Shown: positions 23,844 through 38,778, numbered from the stretch's first letter. The stretch: DNA of 64,000 nt from Prosopocoilus inquinatus (GCA_036172665.1 JAYKNF010000023.1:372001-436000), one strand, 5' to 3'. Made by a program: numbers and translations. The notes: generated by a model from the sequence alone, not told the origin.

Positions 23844-26800
23844 CGATCCTTACTCATCTATCATGTTATTTGACGTTCGGACGGACTCCAGTAACTCTGA
23901 TGAGAGATACAAAGTTCTCGGACGCAGTAGAAACTGGAAATAGTTTTGAACGAAGCAACACGTATTAGCGTTGTTCCTGTGATGTATCTAATCGATCCTT
24001 ACTTATCTACTATGTTATTTGACGTTTCGATGGACTCCAGTAACTCTAAAGTGAGATACGAAATTCTCGGACGCAGCAGCAGCTGGAAATAGTTTCAAAC
24101 GAAACAACACATATTAGCGTTGTTCCTGTGATGTATCTAACCGATCCTTACTCATCTATCATGTTATTTGACGTTCGGACGGACTCCAGTAACTCTGATG
24201 AGAGATACAAAGTTCTCGGACGCAGTAGAAACTGGAAATAGTTTTGAACGAAGCAACACGTATTAGCGTTGTTCCTGTGATGTATCTAATCGATCCTTAC
24301 TCATATATCATGTTATTTGGCGTTTCGATGGACTCCAGTAGCTCTGATGTGAGATACGACGTCTTCGGACGCAGCAGAAGCTGGAAATAATTTTAAACGA
24401 AACAATACGCATTAGCGTTGTTCCTGTGATGTATCTAATCGATCCTTACTCATCTATCATGTTATTTGGCGTTTCGATGGACTCCAGTAACTTTGATGTG
24501 AGATACGAAGTTCTCGGACGCAGCTGAAGCTAGAAATAGTTTTAAACGAAACAACACGTAGTAGCGTTGTTCCTGTGATGTATCTAATCGATCCTTACTC
24601 ATCTATCATGTTATTTGACGTTTGGATGGACTCCAGTATCTCTGATGAGAGATACAAAGATTTCGGACGCAGCAGAAGCTGGAAATAGTTTTGAAAGAAA
24701 CAACACCTATTAGCGTTGTTCCTGTGATGTATCTAAACGATCCTTACTTATCTAACATGTTATTTGACGTTTGGATGGACACCAGTGAGTCTGATGTGAG
24801 ATACAAAGTTTTGGGACGCAGCAGGAGCTGGAAATAGTTTTAAACGAAACAACACGTATTAGCGTTGTTCCTGTGCTGTATCTAATCGATCCTTACTCAT
24901 CTATCATGTTATTTGACGTTTGGATGGACTCCAGTAACCCTGACGTGAGATACGAAGTTCTCGGACGCAGCAGAAGCTGGAAATAGTTTTAAACGAAACA
25001 ACACGTATTAGCGTTGTTTCTGTGATGTATCTAATCGATCCTTACTCATCTATCATGTTATTTGACGTTTGGATGGACTCCAGTAACTCTGATGTGAGAT
25101 ACAAAGTTTTTGGACGCAGCAGAAGCTGGAAATAGTTTAGAACGAAACAACACGTATTAGCGTTGTTCCTGTGATGTATCTAATCGATCCTTACTTAGCT
25201 ACTATGTTATTTGACGTTTCGATGAACTCCAGTAACTCTAATGTGAGATACGAAATTTTCGGACGCAGCAGCAGCTGGAAATAGTTTTAAACGAGACAAC
25301 ACATATTAGCGTTGTTCCTGTGCTGTATCTAATCGATCCTTACTCATCTATCATGTTATTTGACGTTTCGATGGACTCCAGTAACTCTGATGTGAGATAC
25401 AAAGTTTTTGGACGCAGCAGAAGCTGGAAATAGTTTTAAACGAAACAACACGCATTAGCGTTGTTCCTGTGATGTATCTAATCGATCCTTACTCATCTAT
25501 CATGTTATTTGGCGTTTCGATGGACTCCAGTAACTTAGATGTGAGATACGAAGTTCTCGGACGCAGCTGAAGCTAGAAATAGTTTTAAACGAAACAACAC
25601 GCATTAGCGTTGTTCCTGTAATGTATCTAACCGATCCTTACTCATCTATCATGTTATTTGACGTTCGGACGGACTCCAGTAACTCTGATGAGAGATACAA
25701 AGTTCTCGGACGCAGTAGAAACTGGAAATAGTTTTGAACGAAGCAACACGTATTAGCGTTGTTCCTGTGATGTATCTAATCGATCCTTACTTATCTACTA
25801 TGTTATTTGACGTTTCGATGGACTCCAGTAACTCTAAAGTGAGATACGAAATTCTCGGACGCAGCAGCAGCTGGAAATAGTTTCAAACGAAACAACACAT
25901 ATTAGCGTTGTTCCTGTGATGTATCTAACCGATCCTTACTCATCTATCATGTTATTTGACGTTCGGACGGACTCCAGTAACTCTGATGAGAGATACAAAG
26001 TTCTCGGACGCAGTAGAAACTGGAAATAGTTTTGAACGAAGCAACACGTATTAGCGTTGTTCCTGTGATGTATCTAATCGATCCTTACTCATATATCATG
26101 TTATTTGGCGTTTCGATGGACTCCAGTAGCTCTGATGTGAGATACGAAGTTTTCGGACGCAGCAGAAGCTGGAAATAGTTTTAAACGAAACAATACGCAT
26201 TAGCGTTGTTCCTGTGATGTATCTAATCGATCCTTACTTATCTATCATGTTATTTGACGTTTGGATGGACTCCAGTAACCCTGACGTGAGATACGAAGTT
26301 CTCGGACGCAGCAGAAGCTGGAAATAGTTTTAAACGAAGCAACAGGCATTAGCGTTGTTCCTGTGATGTATCTAATCGATCCTTACTCATCTATCATGTT
26401 ATTTGACGTTTCGATGGACTCCAGTAACTCTGTTGTGAGATACGACGTTTCCGGACGCAGCAGAAGCTGGAAATAGTTTTAAACGAAACAACACGTATTA
26501 GCGTTGTTCCTGTGATGTATCTAATCGATCCTTACTCATCTATCATGTTATTTGACGTTTGGATGGACTCCAGTAACCCTGACGTGAGATACGAAGTTCT
26601 CGGACGCAGCAGAAGCTGGAAATAGTTTTAAACGAAACAACACGTATTAGCGTTGTTTCTGTGATGTATCTAATCGATCCTTACTCATCTATCATGTTAT
26701 TTGACGTTTGGATGGACTCCAGTAACTCTGATGTGAGATACAAAGTTTTTGGACGCAGCAGAAGCTGGAAATAGTTTAGAACGAAACAACACGTATTAGC

Positions 26801-29800
26801 GTTGTTCCTGTGATGTATCTAATCGATCCTTACTTAGCTACTATGTTATTTGACGTTTCGATGGACTCCAGTAACTCTAATGTGAGATACGAAATTTTCG
26901 GACGCAGCAGCAGCTGGAAATAGTTTTAAACGAGACAACACATATTAGCGTTGTTCCTGTGCTGTATCTAATCGATCCTTACTCATCTATCATGTTATTT
27001 GACGTTTCGATGGACTCCAGTAACTCTGATGTGAGATACAAAGTTTTTGGACGCAGCAGAAGCTGGAAATAGTTTTAAACGAAACAACACGCATTAGCGT
27101 TGTTCCTGTGATGTATCTAATCGATCCTTACTCATCTATCATGTTATTTGGCGTTTCGATGGACTCCAGTAACTTAGATGTGAGATACGAAGTTCTCGGA
27201 CGCAGCTGAAGCTAGAAATAGTTTTAAACGAAACAACACGCATTAGCGTTGTTCCTGTAATGTATCTAACCGATCCTTACTCATCTATCATGTTATTTGA
27301 CGTTCGGACGGACTCCAGTAACTCTGATGAGAGATACAAAGTTCTCGGACGCAGTAGAAACTGGAAATAGTTTTGAACGAAGCAACACGTATTAGCGTTG
27401 TTCCTGTGATGTATCTAATCGATCCTTACTTATCTACTATGTTATTTGACGTTTCGATGGACTCCAGTAACTCTAAAGTGAGATACGAAATTCTCGGACG
27501 CAGCAGCAGCTGGAAATAGTTTCAAACGAAACAACACATATTAGCGTTGTTCCTGTGATGTATCTAACCGATCCTTACTCATCTATCATGTTATTTGACG
27601 TTCGGACGGACTCCAGTAACTCTGATGAGAGATACAAAGTTCTCGGACGCAGTAGAAACTGGAAATAGTTTTGAACGAAGCAACACGTATTAGCGTTGTT
27701 CCTGTGATGTATCTAATCGATCCTTACTCATATATCATGTTATTTGGCGTTTCGATGGACTCCAGTAGCTCTGATGTGAGATACGACGTTTTCGGACGCA
27801 GCAGAAGCTGGAAATAGTTTTAAACGAAACAATACGCATTAGCGTTGTTCCTGTGATGTATCTAATCGATCCTTACTTATCTATCATGTTATTTGACGTT
27901 TGGATGGACTCCAGTAACCCTGACGTGAGATACGAAGTTCTCGGACGCAGCAGAAGCTGGAAATAGTTTTAAACGAAGCAACAGGCATTAGCGTTGTTCC
28001 TGTGATGTATCTAATCGATCCTTACTCATCTATCATGTTATTTGACGTTTCGATGGACTCCAGTAACTCTGTTGTGAGATACGACGTTTCCGGACGCAGC
28101 AGAAGCTGGAAATAGTTTTAAACGAAACAACACGTATTAGCGTTGTTCCTGTGATGTATCTAATCGATCCTTACTCATCTATCATGTTATTTGACGTTTG
28201 GATGGACTCCAGTAACTAGGATGAGAGATACAAAGATTTCGGACGCAGCAGAAGCTGGAAATAGTTTTGAACGAAACAACACCTATTAGCGTTGTTCCTG
28301 TGATGTATCTAAACGATCCTTACTTATCTAACATGTTATTTAACGTTTGGATGTACTCCAGTAAGTCTGATGTGAGATACAAAGTTTTTGGACGCAGCAG
28401 GAGCTGGAAATAGTTTTAAACGAAACAACACGTATTAGCGTTGTTCCTGTGATGTATCTAATCGATCCTTACTCATCAATCATGTTATTTGACGTTTCGA
28501 TGGACTCCAGTAACTCTAATGTGAGAAACGAAATTTTCGGACGCAGCAGAAGCTGGAAATAGTTTTAAACGAAACAACACGCATTAGCGTTGTTCCTGTG
28601 ATGTATCTAATCGATCCTTACTTATCTATCATGTTATTTGACGTTTGGATGGACTCCAGTAACCCTGACGTGAGATACGAAGTTCTAGGACGCAGCAGAA
28701 GCTGGAAATAGTTTTAAACGAAACAACACGCATTAGCGTTGTTCCTGTGATGTATCTAATCGATCCTTACTCATCTATCATGTTATTTGGCGTTTCGATG
28801 GACTCCAGTAACTTAGATGTGAGATACGAAGTTCTCGGACGCAGCTGAAGCTAGAAATAGTTTTAAACGAAACAACACGCATTAGCGTTGTTCCTGTGAT
28901 GTATCTAACCGATCCTTACTCATCTATCATGTTATTTGACGTTCGGACGGACTCCAGTAACTCTGATGAGAGATACAAAGTTCTCGGACGCAGTAGAAAC
29001 TGGAAATAGTTTTGAACGAAGCAACACGTATTAGCGTTGTTCCTGTGATGTATCTAATCGATCCTTACTTATCTACTATGTTATTTGACGTTTCGATGGA
29101 CTCCAGTAACTCTAAAGTGAGATACGAAATTCTCTTACGCAGCAGCAGCTGGAAATAGTTTCAAACGAAACAACACATATTAGCGTTGTTCCTGTGATGT
29201 ATCTAACCGATCCTTACTCATCTATCATGTTATTTGACGTTCGGACGGACTCCAGTAACTCTGATGAGAGATACAAAGTTCTCGGACGCAGTAGAAACTG
29301 GAAATAGTTTTGAACGAAGCAACACGTATTAGCGTTGTTCCTGTGATGTATCTAATCGATCCTTACTCATATATCATGTTATTTGGCGTTTCGATGGACT
29401 CCAGTAGCTCTGATGTGAGATACGACGTTTTCGGACGCAGCAGAAGCTGGAAATAATTTTAAACGAAACAATACGCATTAGCGTTGTTCCTGTGATGTAT
29501 CTAATCGATCCTTACTCATCTATCATGTTATTTGGCGTTTCGATGGACTCCAGTAACTTTGATGTGAGATACGAAGTTCTCGGACGCAGCTGAAGCTAGA
29601 AATAGTTTTAAACGAAACAACACGTAGTAGCGTTGTTCCTGTGATGTATCTAATCGATCCTTACTCATCTATCATGTTATTTGACGTTTGGATGGACTCC
29701 AGTATCTCTGATGAGAGATACAAAGATTTCGGACGCAGCAGAAGCTGGAAATAGTTTTGAAAGAAACAACACCTATTAGCGTTGTTCCTGTGATGTATCT

Positions 29801-32800
29801 AAACGATCCTTACTTATCTAACATGTTATTTGACGTTTGGATGGACACCAGTGAGTCTGATGTGAGATACAAAGTTTTGGGACGCAGCAGGAGCTGGAAA
29901 TAGTTTTAAACGAAACAACACGTATTAGCGTTGTTTCTGTGATGTATCTAATCGATCCTTACTCATCTATCATGTTATTTGACGTTTGGATGGACTCCAG
30001 TAACTCTGATGTGAGATACAAAGTTTTTGGACGCAGCAGAAGCTGGAAATAGTTTAGAACGAAACAACACGTATTAGCGTTGTTCCTGTGATGTATCTAA
30101 TCGATCCTTACTTAGCTACTATGTTATTTGACGTTTCGATGGACTCCAGTAACTCTAATGTGAGATACGAAATTTTCGGACGCAGCAGCAGCTGGAAATA
30201 GTTTTAAACGAGACAACACATATTAGCGTTGTTCCTGTGCTGTATCTAATCGATCCTTACTCATCTATCATGTTATTTGACGTTTCGATGGACTCCAGTA
30301 ACTCTGATGTGAGATACAAAGTTTTTGGACGCAGCAGAAGCTGGAAATAGTTTTAAACGAAACAACACGCATTAGCGTTGTTCCTGTGATGTATCTAATC
30401 GATCCTTACTCATCTATCATGTTATTTGGCGTTTCGATGGACTCCAGTAACTTAGATGTGAGATACGAAGTTCTCGGACGCAGCTGAAGCTAGAAATAGT
30501 TTTAAACGAAACAACACGCATTAGCGTTGTTCCTGTGTCGTATCTAATCGATCCTTACTTATCTATCATGTTATTTGACGTTTGGATGGTCTCCAGTAAC
30601 TCTGATGTGAGATACGACGTTTTCGGACGCAGCAGAAGCTGGAAATAGTTTTAAACGAAACAACACGTATTATCGTTGTTCCTGTGATGTATCTAATCGA
30701 TCCTTACTCATGTATCATGTTATTTGACGTTTGGGTGGACTCCAGTAACTCTGATGAGAGATACAAAGATTTCGGACGCAGCAGAAGCTGGAAATAGTTT
30801 TGAACGATACACCACCTATTAGCGTTGTTCCTGTGATGTATCTAAACGATCCTTACTTATCTAACATGTTATTTGACGTTTGGATGGACAGCAGTGAGTC
30901 TGATGTGAGATACAAAGTTTTGGGACGCAGCAGGAGCTGGAAATAGTTTTAAACGAAACAACACGTATTAGCGTTGTTCCTGTGCTGTATCTAATCGATC
31001 CTTACTTATCTATCATGTTATTTGACGTTTGGATGGACTCCAGTAACCCTGACGTGAAATACGAAGTTCTCGGACGCAGCAGATGCTGGAAATAGTTTTA
31101 AACGAAACAACACGCATTAGCGTTGTTCATGTGATGTATCTAATCAATCCTTACTTATCTATCATGTTATTTGACGTTTGGATGGACTCCAGTAACCCTG
31201 ACGTGAGATACGAAGTTCTCGGACGCAGCAGAAGCTGGAAATAGTCTTAAACGAAACAACACGTATTAGCGTTGTTCCTGTGATGTATCTAATCGATCCT
31301 TACTCATCTATCATGTTATTTGACGTTTGGATGAACTCCAGTAACTCTGATGTGAGATACAAAGTTTTTGGACGCAGCAGAAGCTGGAAATAGTTTTGAA
31401 CGAAACAACACGCATTAGCGTTGTTCCTGTGATGTATCTAATCAATCCTTACTTATCTATCATGTTATTTGACGTTTGGATGGACTCCAGTAACCCTGAC
31501 GTGAGATACGAAGTTCTCGGACGCAGCAGAAGCTGGAAATAGTTTTAAACGAAACAACACGTATTAGCGTTGTTTCTGTGATGTATCTAATCGATCCTTA
31601 CTCATCTATCATGTTATTTGACGTTTGGATGGACTCCAGTAACTCTGATGTGAGATACAAAGTTTTTGGACGCAGCAGAAGCTGGAAATAGTTTAGAACG
31701 AAACAACACGTATTAGCGTTGTTCCTGTGATGTATCTAATCGATCCTTACTTAGCTACTATGTTATTTGACGTTTCGATGGACTCCAATAACTCTAATGT
31801 GAGATACGAAATTTTCGGACGCAGCAGCAGCTGGAAATAGTTTTAAACGAGACAATACATATTAGCGTTGTTCCTGTGCTGTATCTAATCGATCCTTACT
31901 CATCTATCATGTTATTTGACGTTTCGATGGACTCCAGTAACTCTGATGTGAGATACAAAGTTTTTGGACGCAGCAGAAGCTGGAAATAGTTTTAAACTAA
32001 ACAACACGCATTAGCGTTGTTCCTGTGATGTATCTAATCGATCCTTACTCATCTATCATGTTATTTGGCGTTTCGATGGACTCCAGTAACTTAGATGTGA
32101 GATACGAAGTTCTCGGACGCAGCTGAAGCTAGAAATAGTTTTAAACGAAACAACACGCATTAGCGTTGTTCCTGTGTAGTATCTAATCGATCCTTACTCA
32201 TCTATCATGTTATTTGACGTTTCGATGGACTCCAGTATCTCTGATGTGAGATACAAAGTTTTTGGACGCAGCAGAAGCTGGAAATAGTTTTAAACGAAAC
32301 AACACGTATTAGCGTTGTTCCTGTGATGTATCTAATCGATCCTTACTCATCTATCATGTTATTTGACGTTTCGATGGACTCCAGTAACTCTAATGTGAGA
32401 AACGAAATTTTCGGACGCAGCAGAAGCTGGAAATAGTTTTAAACGAAACAACACGCATTAGCGTTGTTCCTGTGATGTATCTAATCGATCCTTACTTATC
32501 TATCATGTTATTTGACGTTTGGATGGACTCCAGTAACCCTGACGTGAGATACGAAGTTCTAGGACGCAGCAAAAGCTGGAAATAGTTTTAAACGAAACAA
32601 CACGCATTAGCGTTGTTCCTGTGATGTATCTAATCGATCCTTACTCATCTATCATGTTATTTGGCGTTTCGATGGACTCCAGTAACTTAGATGTGAGATA
32701 CGAAGTTCTCGGACGCAGCTGAAGCTAGAAATAGTTTTAAACGAAACAACACGCATTAGCGTTGTTCCTGTGATGTATCTAACCGATCCTTACTCATCTA

Positions 32801-34606
32801 TCATGTTATTTGACGTTCGGACGGACTCCAGTAACTCTGATGAGAGATACAAAGTTCTCGGACGCAGTAGAAACTGGAAATAGTTTTGAACGAAGCAACA
32901 CGTATTAGCGTTGTTCCTGTGATGTATCTAATCGATCCTTACTTATCTACTATGTTATTTGACGTTTCGATGGACTCCAGTAACTCTAAAGTGAGATACG
33001 AAATTCTCGGACGCAGCAGCAGCTGGAAATAGTTTCAAACGAAACAACACATATTAGCGTTGTTCCTGTGATGTATCTAACCGATCCTTACTCATCTATC
33101 ATGTTATTTGACGTTCGGAAGGACTCCAGTAACTCTGATGAGAGATACAAAGTTCTCGGACGCAGTAGAAACTGGAAATAGTTTTGAACGAAGCAACACG
33201 TATTAGCGTTGTTCCTGTGATGTATCTAATCGATCCTTACTCATATATCATGTTATTTGGCGTTTCGATGGACTCCAGTAGCTCTGATGTGAGATACGAC
33301 GTTTTCGGACGCAGCAGAAGCTGGAAATAATTTTAAACGAAACAATACGCATTAGCGTTGTTCCTGTGATGTATCTAATCGATCCTTACTCATCTATCAT
33401 GTTATTTGGCGTTTCGATGGACTCCAGTAACTTAGATGTGAGATACGAAGTTCTCGGACGCAGCTGAAGCTAGAAATAGTTTTAAACGAAACAACACGCA
33501 TTAGCGTTGTTCCTGTGTAGTATCTAATCGATCCTTACTCATCTATCATGTTATTTGACGTTTCGATGGACTCCAGTAACTCTGATGTGAGATACAAAGT
33601 TTTTGGACGCAGCAGAAGCTGGAAATAGTTTTAAACGAAACAACACGTATTAGCGTTGTTCCTGTGATGTATCTAATCGATCCTTACTCATCTATCGTGT
33701 TATTTGACGTTTCGATGGACTCCAGTAACTCTAATGTGAGAAACGAAATTTTCGGACGCAGCAGAAGCTGGAAATAGTTTTAAACGAAACAACACGCATT
33801 AGCGTTGTTCCTGTGATGTATCTAATCGATCCTTACTTATCTATCATGTTATTTGACGTTTGGATGGACTCCAGTAACCCTGACGTGAGATACGAAGTTC
33901 TAGGACGCAGCAGAAGCTGGAAATAGTTTTAAACGAAACAACACGCATTAGCGTTGTTCCTGTGATGTATCTAATCGATCCTTACTCATATATCATGTTA
34001 TTTGGCGTTTCGATGGACTCCAGTAGCTCTGATGTGAGATACGACGTTTCCGGACGCAGCAGAAGCTGGAAATAGTTTTAAACGAAACAACACGTATTAG
34101 CGTTGTTCCTGTGATGTATCTAATCGATCCTTACTTAGCTACTATGTTATTTGACGTTTCGATGGACTCCAGTAACTCTAATGTGAGATACGAAATTTTC
34201 GGACGCAGCAGCAGCTGGAAATAGTTTTAAACGAGACAACACATATTAGCGTTGTTCCTGTGCTGTATCTAATCGATCCTTACTCATATATCATGTTATT
34301 TGGCGTTTCGATGGAATCCAGTAACTTTGATGTGAGATACGAAGTTCTCGGACGCAGCTGAAGCTAGAAATAGTTTTAAACGAAACAACACGTAGTAGCG
34401 TTGTTCCTGTGATGTATCTAATCGATCCTTACTCATCTATCATGTTATTTGACGTTTGGATGGACTCCAGTAACTCTGATGAGAGATACAAAGATTTCGG
34501 ACGCAGCAGAAGCTGGAAATAGTTTTGAAAGAAACAACACCTATTAGCGTTGTTCCTGTGATGTATCTAAACGATCCTTACTTATCTAACATGTTATTTA
34601 ACGTTT
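23844..34606 (+). repeat. 10.76-kb tandem duplication, right copy
   Basis: Partner of 12,967-23,729. Private changes are tt for gg at 29,135-29,136 (ctcttacgc) and G for A at 33,697. It is separated from the left copy by a 114-bp patch of mixed origin. To the right it runs on into the 28-unit duplication. Confidence 0.88.
30367..34606 (+). repeat. Block P, copy 3
   Basis: Displaced from copy 2 by exactly 73 units (10,877 bp); gttcatgtg is at 31,128. A private change is tctatcgtg at 33,697 (A to G). At its right end it continues into the rest of cassette H, where copy 2 is cut. Confidence 0.87.
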
Positions 34607-34884
34607 GGATGGACTCCAGTAACTCTGATGAGAAATACAAAGATTTCGGACGCAGCAGAAGCTGGAAATAGTTTTGAACGAAACACCACCTATTAGCGTT
34701 GTTCCTGTGATGTATCTAAACGATCCTTACTTATCTAACATGTTATTTGACGTTTGGATGGACTCCAGTAAGTCTGATGTGAGATACAAAGTTTTGGGAC
34801 GCAGCAGGAGCTGGAAATAGTTTTAAACGAAACAACACGTATTAGCGTTGTTCCTGTGCTGTATCTAATCGATCCTTACTTATC
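30713..34884 (+). repeat. 28-unit tandem duplication, left copy (4,172 bp)
   Basis: Directly followed by its duplicate; the match runs from 30,713/34,885 to about 35,147/39,319. Unit-by-unit order is identical. Differences seen are 33,120 (A against C), 33,697 (G against A), and 36,723 and 36,924 in the partner. The left edge is set by catgtatc (G at 30,712) against tatctatc (C at 34,884). Confidence 0.87.
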
Positions 34885-35117
34885 TATCATGTTATTTGAC
34901 GTTTGGGTGGACTCCAGTAACTCTGATGAGAGATACAAAGATTTCGGACGCAGCAGAAGCTGGAAATAGTTTTGAACGATACACCACCTATTAGCGTTGT
35001 TCCTGTGATGTATCTAAACGATCCTTACTTATCTAACATGTTATTTGACGTTTGGATGGACAGCAGTGAGTCTGATGTGAGATACAAAGTTTTGGGACGC
35101 AGCAGGAGCTGGAAATA
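33926..35117 (+). repeat. Cassette H, copy 5
   Basis: Complete eight-unit cassette, 73 units after copy 4 and, unlike it, uninterrupted. Unit 8 reads gacagcagtgag as in copy 1. The cassette straddles 34,606, where identity with the upstream 10.76-kb copy stops, and 34,885, where the 28-unit tandem duplication restarts. Confidence 0.9.
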
Positions 35118-38100
35118 GTTTTAAACGAAACAACACGTATTAGCGTTGTTCCTGTGCTGTATCTAATCGATCCTTACTTATCTATCATGTTATTTGACGT
35201 TTGGATGGACTCCAGTAACCCTGACGTGAAATACGAAGTTCTCGGACGCAGCAGATGCTGGAAATAGTTTTAAACGAAACAACACGCATTAGCGTTGTTC
35301 ATGTGATGTATCTAATCAATCCTTACTTATCTATCATGTTATTTGACGTTTGGATGGACTCCAGTAACCCTGACGTGAGATACGAAGTTCTCGGACGCAG
35401 CAGAAGCTGGAAATAGTCTTAAACGAAACAACACGTATTAGCGTTGTTCCTGTGATGTATCTAATCGATCCTTACTCATCTATCATGTTATTTGACGTTT
35501 GGATGAACTCCAGTAACTCTGATGTGAGATACAAAGTTTTTGGACGCAGCAGAAGCTGGAAATAGTTTTGAACGAAACAACACGCATTAGCGTTGTTCCT
35601 GTGATGTATCTAATCAATCCTTACTTATCTATCATGTTATTTGACGTTTGGATGGACTCCAGTAACCCTGACGTGAGATACGAAGTTCTCGGACGCAGCA
35701 GAAGCTGGAAATAGTTTTAAACGAAACAACACGTATTAGCGTTGTTTCTGTGATGTATCTAATCGATCCTTACTCATCTATCATGTTATTTGACGTTTGG
35801 ATGGACTCCAGTAACTCTGATGTGAGATACAAAGTTTTTGGACGCAGCAGAAGCTGGAAATAGTTTAGAACGAAACAACACGTATTAGCGTTGTTCCTGT
35901 GATGTATCTAATCGATCCTTACTTAGCTACTATGTTATTTGACGTTTCGATGGACTCCAATAACTCTAATGTGAGATACGAAATTTTCGGACGCAGCAGC
36001 AGCTGGAAATAGTTTTAAACGAGACAATACATATTAGCGTTGTTCCTGTGCTGTATCTAATCGATCCTTACTCATCTATCATGTTATTTGACGTTTCGAT
36101 GGACTCCAGTAACTCTGATGTGAGATACAAAGTTTTTGGACGCAGCAGAAGCTGGAAATAGTTTTAAACTAAACAACACGCATTAGCGTTGTTCCTGTGA
36201 TGTATCTAATCGATCCTTACTCATCTATCATGTTATTTGGCGTTTCGATGGACTCCAGTAACTTAGATGTGAGATACGAAGTTCTCGGACGCAGCTGAAG
36301 CTAGAAATAGTTTTAAACGAAACAACACGCATTAGCGTTGTTCCTGTGTAGTATCTAATCGATCCTTACTCATCTATCATGTTATTTGACGTTTCGATGG
36401 ACTCCAGTATCTCTGATGTGAGATACAAAGTTTTTGGACGCAGCAGAAGCTGGAAATAGTTTTAAACGAAACAACACGTATTAGCGTTGTTCCTGTGATG
36501 TATCTAATCGATCCTTACTCATCTATCATGTTATTTGACGTTTCGATGGACTCCAGTAACTCTAATGTGAGAAACGAAATTTTCGGACGCAGCAGAAGCT
36601 GGAAATAGTTTTAAACGAAACAACACGCATTAGCGTTGTTCCTGTGATGTATCTAATCGATCCTTACTTATCTATCATGTTATTTGACGTTTGGATGGAC
36701 TCCAGTAACCCTGACGTGAGATGCGAAGTTCTAGGACGCAGCAAAAGCTGGAAATAGTTTTAAACGAAACAACACGCATTAGCGTTGTTCCTGTGATGTA
36801 TCTAATCGATCCTTACTCATCTATCATGTTATTTGGCGTTTCGATGGACTCCAGTAACTTAGATGTGAGATACGAAGTTCTCGGACGCAGCTGAAGCTAG
36901 AAATAGTTTTAAACGAAACAACAGGCATTAGCGTTGTTCCTGTGATGTATCTAACCGATCCTTACTCATCTATCATGTTATTTGACGTTCGGACGGACTC
37001 CAGTAACTCTGATGAGAGATACAAAGTTCTCGGACGCAGTAGAAACTGGAAATAGTTTTGAACGAAGCAACACGTATTAGCGTTGTTCCTGTGATGTATC
37101 TAATCGATCCTTACTTATCTACTATGTTATTTGACGTTTCGATGGACTCCAGTAACTCTAAAGTGAGATACGAAATTCTCGGACGCAGCAGCAGCTGGAA
37201 ATAGTTTCAAACGAAACAACACATATTAGCGTTGTTCCTGTGATGTATCTAACCGATCCTTACTCATCTATCATGTTATTTGACGTTCGGACGGACTCCA
37301 GTAACTCTGATGAGAGATACAAAGTTCTCGGACGCAGTAGAAACTGGAAATAGTTTTGAACGAAGCAACACGTATTAGCGTTGTTCCTGTGATGTATCTA
37401 ATCGATCCTTACTCATATATCATGTTATTTGGCGTTTCGATGGACTCCAGTAGCTCTGATGTGAGATACGACGTTTTCGGACGCAGCAGAAGCTGGAAAT
37501 AATTTTAAACGAAACAATACGCATTAGCGTTGTTCCTGTGATGTATCTAATCGATCCTTACTCATCTATCATGTTATTTGGCGTTTCGATGGACTCCAGT
37601 AACTTAGATGTGAGATACGAAGTTCTCGGACGCAGCTGAAGCTAGAAATAGTTTTAAACGAAACAACACGCATTAGCGTTGTTCCTGTGTAGTATCTAAT
37701 CGATCCTTACTCATCTATCATGTTATTTGACGTTTCGATGGACTCCAGTAACTCTGATGTGAGATACAAAGTTTTTGGACGCAGCAGAAGCTGGAAATAG
37801 TTTTAAACGAAACAACACGTATTAGCGTTGTTCCTGTGATGTATCTAATCGATCCTTACTCATCTATCATGTTATTTGACGTTTCGATGGACTCCAGTAA
37901 CTCTAATGTGAGAAACGAAATTTTCGGACGCAGCAGAAGCTGGAAATAGTTTTAAACGAAACAACACGCATTAGCGTTGTTCCTGTGATGTATCTAATCG
38001 ATCCTTACTTATCTATCATGTTATTTGACGTTTGGATGGACTCCAGTAACCCTGACGTGAGATACGAAGTTCTAGGACGCAGCAGAAGCTGGAAATAGTT

Positions 38101-38778
38101 TTAAACGAAACAACACGCATTAGCGTTGTTCCTGTGATGTATCTAATCGATCCTTACTCATATATCATGTTATTTGGCGTTTCGATGGACTCCAGTAGCT
38201 CTGATGTGAGATACGACGTTTCCGGACGCAGCAGAAGCTGGAAATAGTTTTAAACGAAACAACACGTATTAGCGTTGTTCCTGTGATGTATCTAATCGAT
38301 CCTTACTTAGCTACTATGTTATTTGACGTTTCGATGGACTCCAGTAACTCTAATGTGAGATACGAAATTTTCGGACGCAGCAGCAGCTGGAAATAGTTTT
38401 AAACGAGACAACACATATTAGCGTTGTTCCTGTGCTGTATCTAATCGATCCTTACTCATATATCATGTTATTTGGCGTTTCGATGGAATCCAGTAACTTT
38501 GATGTGAGATACGAAGTTCTCGGACGCAGCTGAAGCTAGAAATAGTTTTAAACGAAACAACACGTAGTAGCGTTGTTCCTGTGATGTATCTAATCGATCC
38601 TTACTCATCTATCATGTTATTTGACGTTTGGATGGACTCCAGTAACTCTGATGAGAGATACAAAGATTTCGGACGCAGCAGAAGCTGGAAATAGTTTTGA
38701 AAGAAACAACACCTATTAGCGTTGTTCCTGTGATGTATCTAAACGATCCTTACTTATCTAACATGTTATTTAACGTTT
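34885..38778 (+). repeat. Block P, copy 4 (lacks the first 346 bp)
   Basis: Displaced from copy 3 by exactly 28 units (4,172 bp); gttcatgtg is at 35,300. It starts at the 34,885 junction inside a tttgggtgg unit, so the tgtcgtatc and tattatcg markers of the other copies are missing. Private changes are gatgcgaag (36,723) and caacaggcatt (36,924). It reads ttcggacgg near 37,291, like copy 1 and unlike copies 2 and 3. Confidence 0.86.
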
